The position numbers and the translations under genes were made by a program. Below are positions 1 to 10,300 of a stretch of DNA of 33,582 bases, one piece after another (positions within the stretch are counted from its first letter, which is position 1; each line of letters opens with the position of its first letter). Source of the stretch: CALCMJ01 sp964475415. Its GTDB lineage: Bacteria > Bacteroidota > Bacteroidia > Chitinophagales > Saprospiraceae. The notes beneath the pieces were generated by a model, which saw only the letters and a list, made by a program, of their open reading frames with translations, ran no database searches and was not told the origin of the DNA. Location of the stretch: contig CAYYWZ010000048.1 in the NCBI GenBank assembly GCA_964475415.1, positions 1 to 33,582 on the forward strand, in the 5' to 3' direction.

Positions 1-53
1 CCCCGACCCGCTGATTACAAATCAGCTGCTCTGGCCAACTGAGCTACATCGGC
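1..53 (-). tRNA. tRNA-Thr (UGU anticodon), 3' end cut by window edge
   Basis: Read on the minus strand, the sequence begins with acceptor strand GCCGATG, then TA, D-stem GCTC / GAGC, and anticodon stem GCTGA / TCAGC around a 7-nt loop TTTGTAA. This gives anticodon TGT (threonine). The T-arm is only begun (GGGG at the window edge), so the 3' half of the T-arm and acceptor lie outside. It lies downstream of the Xer recombinase on the same strand. In many Bacteroidota a tRNA-Thr/Tyr/Gly/Thr run leading to tuf sits after xerC, so the missing part probably continues into that cluster (inference from known gene order). Confidence 0.93.
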
Positions 54-91
54 AAAATCTTGTTCTCTATGCACTTTCTTCAAAGCGAATG

Positions 92-99
92 CAAAAATA
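92..99 (-). promoter_or_regulatory. Candidate Bacteroidota -7 box for the tRNA transcript
   Basis: On the minus strand this octamer reads TATTTTTG, which fits the Bacteroidota -7 consensus TAnnTTTG. It lies 38 nt before the tRNA-Thr 5' end, in a T-rich gap. I see no clear -33 TTTG element at the usual distance, so the call rests on one box and its position. Confidence 0.35.
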
Positions 100-164
100 G
101 TTTTTTTATTCTAATTTTGAAACACTTGCTTTAAAATATTTTAAGATTTTTCTGAAAAAGTAAA

Positions 165-1052
165 TTAGCGTTTAGCCTTTGGATGAGATGCCTTATAAAT
201 CTCTTTCAACCTCGAAATAGAATTGTGCGTATAAATCTGTGTGGCTGAGAGATTTGCGTGACCCAAAAGTTCTTTTATGGCATTTAAATCAGCTCCATTA
301 TTACTCAAATGCGTAGCAAAGGAGTGTCTGAGAATATGAGGACTTTTTTTATCCATGGTGGTAACATAAGACAAATATTGTTTCACCTTATTGTAAACGA
401 ACTTAGGATATAGCTTTTTTCCCTTATCCGTGACAAGCAAATAAGGATGATCTAACAAACCAAATTCAGTTTCCCTTTCGACTATATATCTTTTTATATT
501 TTCTATCAATTGCTCCCCTACTGGTATAATTCTTTCTTTGTTTCCTTTACCTAAGACTTTAATGTATTTATTAGATCTATAAATATCCGAATTTTTGAGA
601 CCAAGTAATTCGGCCCTCCTCATTCCAGTACTATAAAGCAATTCTAATATTAGCCTATCTCTAATACTCGAAAAAGTTTGTTCGACATCTATAAGATCAA
701 ACAATGACTCCATCTCAGTCTCCATTACATATTGCGGTAGTCTCTTAGCTATCTTAGGAGCAGTAATTTTTGACATCGGATTCTTCTCTATTTTACCTTT
801 CTTTCTTAGGTATTGGTAAAAAGATCGTAGTGAGGATATCTTACGATTGATAGACTTAGCAGATATTTTATTATTCATCAAATTGACAATCCAAGACCTT
901 ACATAGGTGTGCTGCATGTCAATTATATCTTTCATCCCATATTGTTCTTTGACAAAAGATACAAATTGATCTAGGTCTGTTTGATAAGATATAATCGTAT
1001 GATCTGAATAGCGTTTTTCGAATTTAAGATAGCTGATAAATTTATCAATCAT
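165..1052 (-). CDS. xerC: Xer-type tyrosine recombinase (XerC/XerD)
   Basis: This 295-residue protein has the normal length of XerC/XerD, which resolve chromosome dimers at dif sites near the division septum with FtsK. The N-terminal SAM-like DNA-binding domain spans about residues 1-95 and the catalytic domain about 105-290. The full catalytic set is visible: R145 in TGMRRAE, K169 in LGKGNKER, H239 and R242 in HILRHSFATH, H265 in LLGHANL, and nucleophile Y274 in TQIYTH. The start at MIDKFISYLKFEKRYS matches the usual Xer N-terminus. A tRNA gene follows it on the same strand, which is the usual housekeeping context in Bacteroidota and not a sign of an integrated element. Whether it is the XerC or XerD partner cannot be told from sequence alone; gene order favours XerC. 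Confidence 0.92.
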   Translation of the reverse strand: MIDKFISYLKFEKRYSDHTIISYQTDLDQFVSFVKEQYGMKDIIDMQHTYVRSWIVNLMNNKISAKSINRKISSLRSFYQYLRKKGKIEKNPMSKITAPKIAKRLPQYVMETEMESLFDLIDVEQTFSSIRDRLILELLYSTGMRRAELLGLKNSDIYRSNKYIKVLGKGNKERIIPVGEQLIENIKRYIVERETEFGLLDHPYLLVTDKGKKLYPKFVYNKVKQYLSYVTTMDKKSPHILRHSFATHLSNNGADLNAIKELLGHANLSATQIYTHNSISRLKEIYKASHPKAKR

Positions 1053-1269
1053 AATTGTAAATATATTACAATTATTTATAATATGTCATGCTATTTACTC
1101 TTTCGTCTATCCTAATTTGAATTCTGCATTTACATCTTTTAAATAAATCAGGGGAATTATATTCTTATTAGCAAGTCCAAATTAAAGTATGATAAACACT
1201 TTTACATACAGATAAAAAAATGTAAAATCGAATCTATGCTAGCCTATGGTTACAAAATTGAACTTACTA

Positions 1270-4200
1270 TTATAAAATTGTGAAGACTTTTAGTTGACCA
1301 TTGTTCTGACTTGCTACAAGTAAATATTTTTGCAATCCTGAATGATATATTAAACAGGTAGATTTAATATCTCCTTCCAGATTAAGTCCACTTATATTAC
1401 TCGTAATACTAGTGAAACCTTGTTCGGGTTTATAGGCTAAAACAAGTCCATTACCTGCATCAAGTCTAGGTGTTTCTACCTCAGTATCGTAGATATTTCC
1501 TGCTAAGATGATTTCTTCATTTCCATCTTTATTGATGTCTAGTATCTCCATGTCAAGGATTGGAAACGCTTGAGCTTCTAGTGGAAGTTTTACAATATCA
1601 TAAGTCTCTTTGCTCGTACTTATGATTGCATAAGAAGATAATGTATTTGCATAACGAGCATAAGCAGACTCTAAAGATGGACCATAAACATCTTCTAGCG
1701 TTGCTTTGGCAAATAAATCATAGGTGCCAAACTTTTCTTTTATAAAAGGCATTTGTTGTGATGAGCATTCCAGCCCTCTCAATGGAACGTAGTTATCTTT
1801 ATAGGACTTACTAAGTACTAAATCCCAACTTCCATTACTGTCAAAATCACCACCGTAAATCTTAAGTGGCTTCTTACTACTTGCTGAGTATTTAGAGTTT
1901 TGGCCTATATTTCCAATTATAAAATCAGGCTGGTTATCTTGATTAAGATCAGCTGTCTCTACACTAAACCAAAGTCCCTTCAAATCAGGTACGCCATATT
2001 TATTATGTACATCTTTGTATTTATAATTATCATTTTCGAAAAAACCAATATTTGTCCATTCTCCTACTAGTATAAGATCTGGTCTCTGATCATTATTAAG
2101 ATCAGTTAGCTGCACATCGTTAATAATCCCAAAATCTAGCAAGGCTGGAAATACTTCCACTGTTACATCTTTGAATTTCCCGTTCTCGTTCTCATATAAA
2201 AAAGAGGAAGCGTGCATAGGGTACTTCTGAGGTGTATGTCTTTTGTAGATTAGTAAATCCTGATCGCCATCAAGATCAAAATCAAAGGTTAACATTCCTT
2301 TTGCAGAACCATCTTTTCCTGCTAATGAAAGATAATTATACGTAGTATCTATATCAGACATTAATATACCTGATTCATACATAGCATTTGATTGAGCTTG
2401 CTCGTTTCCTCCTGCAGGAAGGAGAAAATCTACCTTTCCATCCTGGTTCAAATCTGCAATTTCTATTTTCCCATATTCTTTGTTAGAGCAATCAAATTCT
2501 TCAGGTAAAGCGAATGGCTCAAATCCATCCTTGTTTTGTCTATATGCGCCTATAGATGTGCCTAAACCATTAGATACAATTATATCATCAAGACCGTCAT
2601 TGTCCACATCTACTTTGCTTAGAAAGGGTCCTATAGAAGATTGCTTGTAGGGAAGCAAAATCTCTTTTTCGAAATCATCAAATTCATTTTCCTCATGTGT
2701 ATATTCCAGGCCTAAGTTAGCTGGAATCATTTCTCTAAATAATTTATCAGATGTATATTTTCTTTTAGTTACAGTCTGCAACGCTGGCTGATCTAGAAAA
2801 TCATCCTTACTCAGAATAGTATTTATCTCGACATCTTTCTTTGTAGTAAACTTATCGTTACTAAAAAAAACCTTGACACTATCTATCGATTTTTCTTCTC
2901 CAAGTCCTGCAAAAACAGAAGGTTCACTAGAGGACATATATCCTCTTACTGTCTTAGGTTCATAGGCTAGTAAATGAGAGGGCGTATATACTTCTACTCT
3001 TCTTATAGAGATAGCCTTCTGGTCAGTATTTTTGATTTTTAGAAAATTGAATTGTCCATTTTCTACTGCAAGATTTTTGTATAGGAAAGCCTCACTATCC
3101 AGATTATTGACAACCATATCTGGATCTCCATCATTATCAAAATCTGCGATGGCTGCTCCATTAGAAAAACTTGGAGGGTTGAGTTTACTATCCAGCTCCC
3201 ATTCCTCGAATTTCAGTTGTCCTTTATTTTTATAAAAGATATTACTTAGTTTTTCTATAGGCATCTGCTCATATAATTCTTTCTTGACATTCAGCGGCGT
3301 CTCATTATTGTAAGCAAGTTTAGAATCTCTTACCTTCTGTTGGAAATCATTATCGAGTGCATATTTCCTGTAGCCGTTCGTAATGTATATATCTTTATAA
3401 CCATCAAAATCAAGATCTTCTATGAGGACACTCCAACTCCAATCAGTACTAGAAACTCCAGCAAGTTGCGACATATTATTATAAGTACCATTCCCATTGT
3501 TTACTTGTAGAGAGTTGAACATATATTGATGAGGCAGATTAAGACCATCTACTAACAATCTAAAATTTTCTACATTCATAGATCTCATCAAGGTTTTAGA
3601 CCTATAGTGATCCCCTGATGCCATATCCAATACAAAAATATCTGTACTCCCATCATTATTAACATCAGCAATATCCATACCCATGCCATAAAATGACATT
3701 TGCTTAGTTCTCAATTTTATTTGATTTGTAAATCCTTTTCCTTTTTTATTTACAAACAACATATCAGGTACATAATAGTCATTAGCGATATAAATATCTG
3801 ACCATCCGTCACTATTGACATCACAAGAGCTAATTCCCAATCCGAAGGTGGCCTCATCTAGTCCTAACTCTTTAGTACTATCCGTAAAGAGACCATTATC
3901 GTTCTCATAGAAATGAGAATAGCTTTCGTACAAACTAGCTTTCTGCTCTAGGTTCAATCTAGTGAATGCTACAGGATCTAGACCATAGGCAAGACTCTCG
4001 TTCATCACAAAACAATCTAGGTCTCCATCCCTATCATGATCTATAAATAAAGCTTGCGTACTCATCCCCCTATCATCAAGGCCGTATAGCGTTGCTAATT
4101 CAGTAAAAGTTTGGTCACCATTATTAATAAATAAGAGATTGTTTCTTAACATAGAAGTTAGCGGTCCACCTTGACTTACATAAATATCTAGCAGCCCATC

Positions 4201-4569
4201 TTGGTTTATATCCACTATAGAAACACCTGTGGACCACTGTGTTTTAAAATTTCCAAATGCTTCTTTGGTAATGTCTTTGAATTTGAAGTCACCAAGATTT
4301 AGATACAGCTTATTTTCTTGCTGGTTAGCTGCAAAATAGATGTCCTGCAGTCCATCATTATTTATATCGATTACACCTACTCCTGCACCGTTATAGAAGT
4401 AGTCATAATCAAATAAATTTTCGGTTGTTTCTAGATTAGCTACAAGATCATTACTAAATGTAAGACCTGATTCTGAACTAGGTATTAGTTGAAAGTCTAG
4501 TTTCTGCCCAGATAGCAGATTACTAAAGATGGATAGAAAAATGATATGTATAAGTAAATAGATCTTCAT
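1270..4569 (-). CDS. Secreted FG-GAP/VCBS-repeat protein with ASPIC/UnbV domain (CRTAC1-like)
   Basis: This 1099-residue exported protein has an N-terminal signal peptide (hydrophobic residues about 4-20, likely cut near SGQ) and no lipobox cysteine. Many calcium-binding-type D-x-(N/D)-x-D-G motifs (DINNDGLQDIY, DINQDGLLDIY, DVNSDGWSDIY and DVDNDGLDDII) mark FG-GAP/VCBS beta-propeller repeats in two blocks, about 55-500 and 640-1080. Between them, at about 525-595, is an ASPIC/UnbV segment (EVYTPSH, GLGEEKSIDSVKVFF). Such proteins often accompany SusC/SusD pairs in Bacteroidota and may bind or process a polymer at the cell surface, but no catalytic residues can be assigned. It lies 115 nt downstream of the SusCD-lipoprotein genes, beyond a strong terminator. 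It may therefore be expressed by readthrough or from its own promoter. Confidence 0.85.
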   Translation of the reverse strand: MKIYLLIHIIFLSIFSNLLSGQKLDFQLIPSSESGLTFSNDLVANLETTENLFDYDYFYNGAGVGVIDINNDGLQDIYFAANQQENKLYLNLGDFKFKDITKEAFGNFKTQWSTGVSIVDINQDGLLDIYVSQGGPLTSMLRNNLLFINNGDQTFTELATLYGLDDRGMSTQALFIDHDRDGDLDCFVMNESLAYGLDPVAFTRLNLEQKASLYESYSHFYENDNGLFTDSTKELGLDEATFGLGISSCDVNSDGWSDIYIANDYYVPDMLFVNKKGKGFTNQIKLRTKQMSFYGMGMDIADVNNDGSTDIFVLDMASGDHYRSKTLMRSMNVENFRLLVDGLNLPHQYMFNSLQVNNGNGTYNNMSQLAGVSSTDWSWSVLIEDLDFDGYKDIYITNGYRKYALDNDFQQKVRDSKLAYNNETPLNVKKELYEQMPIEKLSNIFYKNKGQLKFEEWELDSKLNPPSFSNGAAIADFDNDGDPDMVVNNLDSEAFLYKNLAVENGQFNFLKIKNTDQKAISIRRVEVYTPSHLLAYEPKTVRGYMSSSEPSVFAGLGEEKSIDSVKVFFSNDKFTTKKDVEINTILSKDDFLDQPALQTVTKRKYTSDKLFREMIPANLGLEYTHEENEFDDFEKEILLPYKQSSIGPFLSKVDVDNDGLDDIIVSNGLGTSIGAYRQNKDGFEPFALPEEFDCSNKEYGKIEIADLNQDGKVDFLLPAGGNEQAQSNAMYESGILMSDIDTTYNYLSLAGKDGSAKGMLTFDFDLDGDQDLLIYKRHTPQKYPMHASSFLYENENGKFKDVTVEVFPALLDFGIINDVQLTDLNNDQRPDLILVGEWTNIGFFENDNYKYKDVHNKYGVPDLKGLWFSVETADLNQDNQPDFIIGNIGQNSKYSASSKKPLKIYGGDFDSNGSWDLVLSKSYKDNYVPLRGLECSSQQMPFIKEKFGTYDLFAKATLEDVYGPSLESAYARYANTLSSYAIISTSKETYDIVKLPLEAQAFPILDMEILDINKDGNEEIILAGNIYDTEVETPRLDAGNGLVLAYKPEQGFTSITSNISGLNLEGDIKSTCLIYHSGLQKYLLVASQNNGQLKVFTIL

Positions 4570-4627
4570 ATATGATCAAAAGAGTGTTGAAAATAACATC
4601 GTTTACAATAAGACAAATTAAACTGAA

Positions 4628-4660
4628 AAAAGGCTGAATAACTAAGTTATTCAGCCTTTT
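4628..4660 (-). terminator. Strong Rho-independent terminator after the SusCD-lipoprotein genes
   Basis: Perfect 15-bp inverted repeat: AAAAGGCTGAATAAC at 4628-4642 pairs with 4646-4660 across a 3-nt TAA loop. On the minus strand the right arm ends in a run of six T. It lies 25 nt past the stop of the small lipoprotein gene and 59 nt before the FG-GAP protein start, so it separates the two transcriptionally, at least in part. Confidence 0.88.
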
Positions 4661-4684
4661 ATAAAAATCTTAATATAATTTCAA

Positions 4685-5590
4685 TTACAGATTATCTAAG
4701 CAATAATCTAACAATTCTGAACCAGCAGGAGGATTAGGACCTGCAACTGCAACATCATTGCCATTAGCAGATGTAACCGTAAAGGTAACTTCCTCATCCC
4801 ATGCTCCAGAAACATACTTAATAGATATTGTCTGAGTTCCTTCTGGAACTTCTAATGTAAAAATCTGCTCGTTAGGACCTCCATCTACATTAGATATACT
4901 CTGAATATCTCCACCATCAATTACGACACTTAATGAAGCACCATTCCAGCCATCTCCATAAGAATCATTGGTTACGAAAGTCCAGGTTCCAGCAGTAGGT
5001 ACTGAAGGAGCACAAACAACCGTTATTCTATTAAGGAATGGTGATGCAAAATAAGAACCAGTTATAGTTCCAGAGTTGTTTTCTGCAGAGAAAGTTCTAC
5101 CGTCAGTAAGATTCAAAGCAAATCTGATTGTGAATTGATCACCACCAAATCCAATACCATCATTTGCTAGGCTTAATGCGTTTTGCATAGCTGTTGCAGA
5201 TACCGTATAGGTGTATTGTGGAAAACCTCTATCACCAGCAGAGAATGCAGAAGCCTCTATAGTTTCTAGTAAAATTTCACTTTTGGTATTATCTCCATTA
5301 TCGTCAGTATTATCGTTAAAAGCAACGTATACATCCATAGTTGATAATAGACTACCATCTTCTTGATCTTGGTATTCTAATAAAACAGAGAACTGTTCCC
5401 CATCTTCTAGAACATTAGTTGCACTATTAATCGCCACAGAATTAGAAAATACTTCTAACTGTCTCAATACAGCACCTCTAGTAACATTGTCAGTAATCTG
5501 GTCAACAACCTTATTACTCTCAGAACATGATACAGCAATAAGAACTATCAACGCCTGTACAATTATATGTCTTAATTTTAAATTTTTCAT
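4685..5590 (-). CDS. SusCD-associated lipoprotein with C-terminal NDSYGDGWNG domain
   Basis: This 301-residue protein has a lipoprotein signal peptide (hydrophobic core about 9-20) and a lipobox ending at C22 (IAVSC). Residues about 40-190 look like an all-beta domain of the sort found in small SusCD-linked lipoproteins. From about 198 a second domain begins with TWTFVTNDSYGDGWNG (motif 208-217), a signature seen in many secreted Bacteroidota proteins, and runs to the end with cysteines near 193 and 297. It starts 11 nt after the susD stop and is the last gene before the terminator at 4628-4660, so it is co-transcribed with susC and susD. Its function is unknown. A role as an accessory surface lipoprotein of the transporter is inferred from position only. 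Confidence 0.75.
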   Translation of the reverse strand: MKNLKLRHIIVQALIVLIAVSCSESNKVVDQITDNVTRGAVLRQLEVFSNSVAINSATNVLEDGEQFSVLLEYQDQEDGSLLSTMDVYVAFNDNTDDNGDNTKSEILLETIEASAFSAGDRGFPQYTYTVSATAMQNALSLANDGIGFGGDQFTIRFALNLTDGRTFSAENNSGTITGSYFASPFLNRITVVCAPSVPTAGTWTFVTNDSYGDGWNGASLSVVIDGGDIQSISNVDGGPNEQIFTLEVPEGTQTISIKYVSGAWDEEVTFTVTSANGNDVAVAGPNPPAGSELLDYCLDNL

Positions 5591-5601
5591 ATTATTATAT
5601 T

Positions 5602-7290
5602 TTAGTTAGCTGGTGGAAAAGCAGGACTTGCAGGATTAGTATCCCAGAAAACCTGTGTTGTCAAATCAGTTCTTTGCGTTATGTTCGGATTGTTTACAAC
5701 TTCCGCTTGTGGAATCAATAGAGTCCTAGGGAATGGTCCTGGATCTGGCTCCCAGTTAGGTAATACTGTTGTAGGAAATCCAGTCAATCTATAGTAATTA
5801 TAAGCTTCTACACCACTTCCATACAAGGTAGTGAAATATTGCTCAGCAAATATGTTTTCCTTATCATCTCCAGAAGCAGCATTAAAATCAGCAACTATAC
5901 CATCTATATACGCAGCAACATCATCTGATGTAGGCTCTAGACTAAGATCAGCTGCACCATCAAGTGCTCCAAAAGATTGAACTTTAGCTATTGATTTTTC
6001 TAATCCAGATCTAAGGAATTCAGCCTTATCAGCATCTGATGAAGCCATTATTCCTCTCCAGAAATCTACATGAGACGAAAGAAAGATCGGCTCAATACCA
6101 GCTCCTGCTCCTCCAAGTCCGAAACCTACTATTCCGAAACTACTGTCATCAAATCTTCCTGCCGCAGGATATACTCCTGAAACAGTTCTCTGGAATCCAT
6201 CTGGAGGTGTTCCTTCATCATTTCCATGAGAACGTCCCCAGTATCCAGCATCTGCACTACAGAATACTAAACCATCATAATGAGGTGGAGGTATAACTAG
6301 TGAACATGCAAGCTCCTCTTCATTTGGCGGAACCTCTACTCCATCTACATCCAATCCACCTGGTGTACCAGTCTGTTGTCTGTAGAAATAGTATCTTCTT
6401 CTAGGATCATCATTTTCTAACATTAGCGTCATCAACCAGTTAGATTGATATATTTCAGCTCCATCAGACTTGTAATCCAGTGCATAATCAGGATGTCTAT
6501 TATCTGGTTGTAATTCACTAGTACCATACTGTAACTGGAAATCATCTCCACTATCAGAAATGAAATCACCCCCACCGATGATCGCATTAAAAGCTGCAGT
6601 ATTATTTGTCAATACATATGATCTTAATCTTATAGTATTAATAAGCTTGATCCATGCATCTGCATCACCTCCGTAGAAAAGATCCTGTACACCTACTGTA
6701 GAAGGATCTGAACTTAATAATGCTTCCGCTTCATCTAGTAGGGTGAAGGCAGCGTCATAAACTGAAGCTCCATCATCTAGAGTTGGACCAGGGAATTCAT
6801 CAGATTGGCCAGCTTGTGAAGCAGCAGCAGATCCAACAAAATCAACTAGTTGGAATAATGAATGTGCATATAAAGTTTTTCCAACTCCAACATGGAATGA
6901 AAAATCTCCTGATTCATTTCTCGCTTCTAAAGTTTGTAAATTAGTTAAGATACCAACAGAAACTCCATTTAAATCAGAGTCTCCTATTACTGTAGTTCCA
7001 CTACTGTAAGTTCTTCTCCATACACCATCAAGTGAGCTACCTGGTAAACTGTTAAAATAATCTCTACCAAAGAAGTATTCTATTCTAGTTAATTCACCTG
7101 CAATACCACTTAATATTTCTTGGTTTCCAGCGTAAGCTAACTGTATAGAATTTAATAATAGATTCGGATCCGATGCATCGGCAGCCAAATCGTTAGGACT
7201 TACTTGTAAGTCCAAGTCTGTTTGATCACAGGCCTGTAGAAAAAGCAGTACTACAGCTAGTGACAATATATAACGAATATTATTTTTCAT
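5602..7290 (-). CDS. SusD/RagB-family outer-membrane lipoprotein
   Basis: This 562-residue protein is a substrate-capturing lid for the SusC channel at the outer membrane. It has a lipoprotein signal peptide with lipobox cysteine C21 (FLQAC). The mature N-terminus contains SPNDLAADASDPNLLLNSIQ, typical of the SusD-like_2 branch (PF12771-type) rather than classical starch-type SusD. The rest is helix-rich with TPR-like segments. The start is 22 nt after the susC stop and the stop is 11 nt before the next lipoprotein, so the three form one unit. No glycoside hydrolase, peptidase or sulfatase is adjacent, so the substrate cannot be named. Confidence 0.9.
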   Translation of the reverse strand: MKNNIRYILSLAVVLLFLQACDQTDLDLQVSPNDLAADASDPNLLLNSIQLAYAGNQEILSGIAGELTRIEYFFGRDYFNSLPGSSLDGVWRRTYSSGTTVIGDSDLNGVSVGILTNLQTLEARNESGDFSFHVGVGKTLYAHSLFQLVDFVGSAAASQAGQSDEFPGPTLDDGASVYDAAFTLLDEAEALLSSDPSTVGVQDLFYGGDADAWIKLINTIRLRSYVLTNNTAAFNAIIGGGDFISDSGDDFQLQYGTSELQPDNRHPDYALDYKSDGAEIYQSNWLMTLMLENDDPRRRYYFYRQQTGTPGGLDVDGVEVPPNEEELACSLVIPPPHYDGLVFCSADAGYWGRSHGNDEGTPPDGFQRTVSGVYPAAGRFDDSSFGIVGFGLGGAGAGIEPIFLSSHVDFWRGIMASSDADKAEFLRSGLEKSIAKVQSFGALDGAADLSLEPTSDDVAAYIDGIVADFNAASGDDKENIFAEQYFTTLYGSGVEAYNYYRLTGFPTTVLPNWEPDPGPFPRTLLIPQAEVVNNPNITQRTDLTTQVFWDTNPASPAFPPAN

Positions 7291-7312
7291 AATCTATATA
7301 AATTACCGATTT

Positions 7313-10300
7313 TTAAAAAGTTGTTTTAATACTTACTCCATATCTCTTAGAACTTGGTCCATTAAGGAAATCAAATCCTCTACCATTACCAATTCCGACT
7401 CCAGCAACATTAGGATCGAAGTTAGCTCCATCAGGAGTGTTGTAAGCATCAAACCAAAGATTAAATCCTTGAAGCGTTACAGAAAGATTTCCAAAAGGCG
7501 TTTTTTCTAAAAGACTCTTAGGCAAGTCATATGCCAATGATACCTCCTGCAGTCTTACGACAGAAGCATCATAAATTCTAGTCTCTGTAGGTCCAAATAA
7601 TAGATTACTAAAGAAATAAGTAGAATTATTGATCTGAGTAGTATTTTCCGTTCCATCAGCAGTAACTCCTGATAAAACATATGTACCTAATCTATCCTGT
7701 GTCTCTACGATAAGTCCTCTACCAAGAAGTGTAGCGATTGTACTCGATAGTATATCTCCACCTTTAGTGTGGCTAAACTGGAAACCAAAACTTAAATTCT
7801 TATAAGATATAGTATTGATATAATTCATTGTATAATCTGGTACTGCATCACCTATTATTGGAACATTACCATCTGCATCTTGCTCAGCAATAATATAGTT
7901 ACCTGCTGAATTAACTAGGAAGTTACCATTATCATCTCTCTGAATCTGAGTTCCTACAATAGTACCTAAAGATTCTCCCTCAATTGCAGCATTAGATCCT
8001 CTAAATAATCCACCTCCTACTGCAAGAGATCCTGCATATGCGATGAAATCCTCATCTAACTGCGTTACTGTTTCCTTGTTTGTAAAGAAGTTTACAGCAG
8101 AGTTCCAAGTGAAATCTCCTCTCTTAACGATATCTACCGCTAAAGCTAGTTCTATACCATTATTCGTAATTTCTCCTACGTTATTCTGTGTAAATGAGAA
8201 ACCTGTAGAAGGAGGTAATGGCTGTGTTACAATAAGATTATTAGTCGTTCTGTTAAAGTACGTAATATCAAAATATCCTCTATACTTCCAGAATCTTGCT
8301 TCTAAACCAAACTCTAACTCTCTTAATAACTCAGGTTTCAAATCTGGATTTGCTCTGAAGTTATCTATTTGGTTAGTTGTTATAAGCGTACCACTAGCAT
8401 CTGTAAATACATTTGTATTTTGCTCAACAACTCCAACAGTAGGATAGAAATTCTGCGTATCAAAGTTTGCTGAAGTACCGTAACTAGCTCTTATCTTTAG
8501 GAAGTTTAATCCATTTTCAGATTGTAATCCTTCAAAGAAAGTAGTCGGCAAGAAAGATAAACTTACACCAGGATAAGTAATTGAGTTATTATCACTTGAG
8601 AAATTAGAAACCCAATCTTTTCTAGCAGAAAGGTTGAAGTATAAATAATCTTTATAATCAAGAGATGCGGTACCAAAAACTCCTCTAATATTTCTTTTTC
8701 TAGAAAACTGAATCGGTGATTGGTTAAGATAGTTGAAGTGTCTCTTCACACCATAAACAATCTGTCCACTACTAGAAACACCATTTTGGTTATAGTCATC
8801 TGATCTATTGGTTCCACCCACAGTGAATGTAAGACCTAGATCATCCGTAAGTGTATAGCTTCCGTCTAAAGTTGCTAAGTGATCCCAAATAGCATTGTTG
8901 TTATCATATGTATCTAAGAAACCAAATACAGCACTTGCAAAATTGACTCCACCTTTGTTAGAACTATTGTCGTTTCTTTCATTGTAGAAATCTAATCCAC
9001 TTCTCCAGTTCAAGTTAAGATTATCCGTTAAGTCATAACCTACTCCTATGTTCCAGTTAAACCTGTTTGTTGTTTGTTCGTAAACTACGTTTTTAGCAGT
9101 CCATCTAGGATTAATGATGTCATTACCGTTACGATAGTAGATACTTCCCTTAGTAACAGGATCTTCAAATGGTAAACCATTAAGATCCACACTTCTAGGT
9201 GTGAAAAATACATTTCCATAGATAGAAAGACCATCAGTACCATTACCTCTACTTGAAGAAATAGGAGGCGTTACATATGATGTTCTAGCATAATTCATTG
9301 TACCTTTTATGGTAAACTTGTTTGACAATTTAGAACTTCCACCTAATGAGGCATTAAATCTCTGTAGATTATTACCTGGTGTAAATCCAACATCATCCAT
9401 ATAACTTGCATTAGCATTATAAACTGTATTACCAGTACCGTTACTACCTGACATGTTCAATGAAGTAATAGAAGTAGAACCCGTTCTGAAAAATTCTTCT
9501 ACAGAATCATAAGGTCTCCAGTCATATCTTTGGTTAGCAAATTCCTGAGCTAACTGACTTGTACCTGTATTAGCTCCATTAGGATTAAGAAAAGCAGAAT
9601 TTGCATATGGATGCAATAGAGTTCCGTTTTCGTCTATTGCTGGTTGAGCGCCCCATCCTGCAGTTCCACCTTCTTCGAAACTTGGTCCCCAGTTACTGAA
9701 AAACCATCCAAAACTTTGATCAAAACCATTACCAAACTGATCTTGATAATCAGGTAAAGAGGCGATTTTGTTTACAAAGTAAGATTGGCTTACAGAAATT
9801 TCAGTCTTCTTAGGACCTACTTCGGCAGCACCAGCCTTCGTTGTAACTAATATTACACCATTTCTACCTTGAGTTCCGTATAAGGTAGCAGCTGTTAGTC
9901 CTTTAAGGATTTCAATACTTTCTATGTTGTTAGGATCTAAATCTAGGAATCTTGATCCCTGAGTCGCTCCATCTACAAAGTTACCGCTTGTACCGTTAGT
10001 TCCTGTATTCGTATCATTACTGAAAGGAATACCATCAACTATAAATAAAGCTTGGTTAGATCCACTAAAAGAACTAAGTCCTCTTATCGTAACATTTGTT
10101 GCAGAACCAGAAGCTCCACCTGCAGCAGTTACTTGTACACCAGCAGCTTTACCAGATAATATCCTAGCGACATCACCTTCAGCTCTTTGTGATATTTGCT
10201 CAGCACCTACAGAAGATACAGCGTATCCTAGAGCTTTCTTTTCTTTTTTGATACCCAGACCCGTTACAACAATCTCATCTAAAAGTTGTCCTTCAGATAA

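Noticed and set aside
1..1052. Tyrosine recombinase beside a tRNA gene, as in an integrated island
   Set aside because: The protein has Xer length and sequence, no cargo or excisionase genes follow, and xerC next to tRNA-Thr is a housekeeping arrangement in Bacteroidota.
8043..8447. Plus-strand open frame inside susC
   Set aside because: It lies wholly opposite a strong SusC reading frame and shows no recognisable domain.
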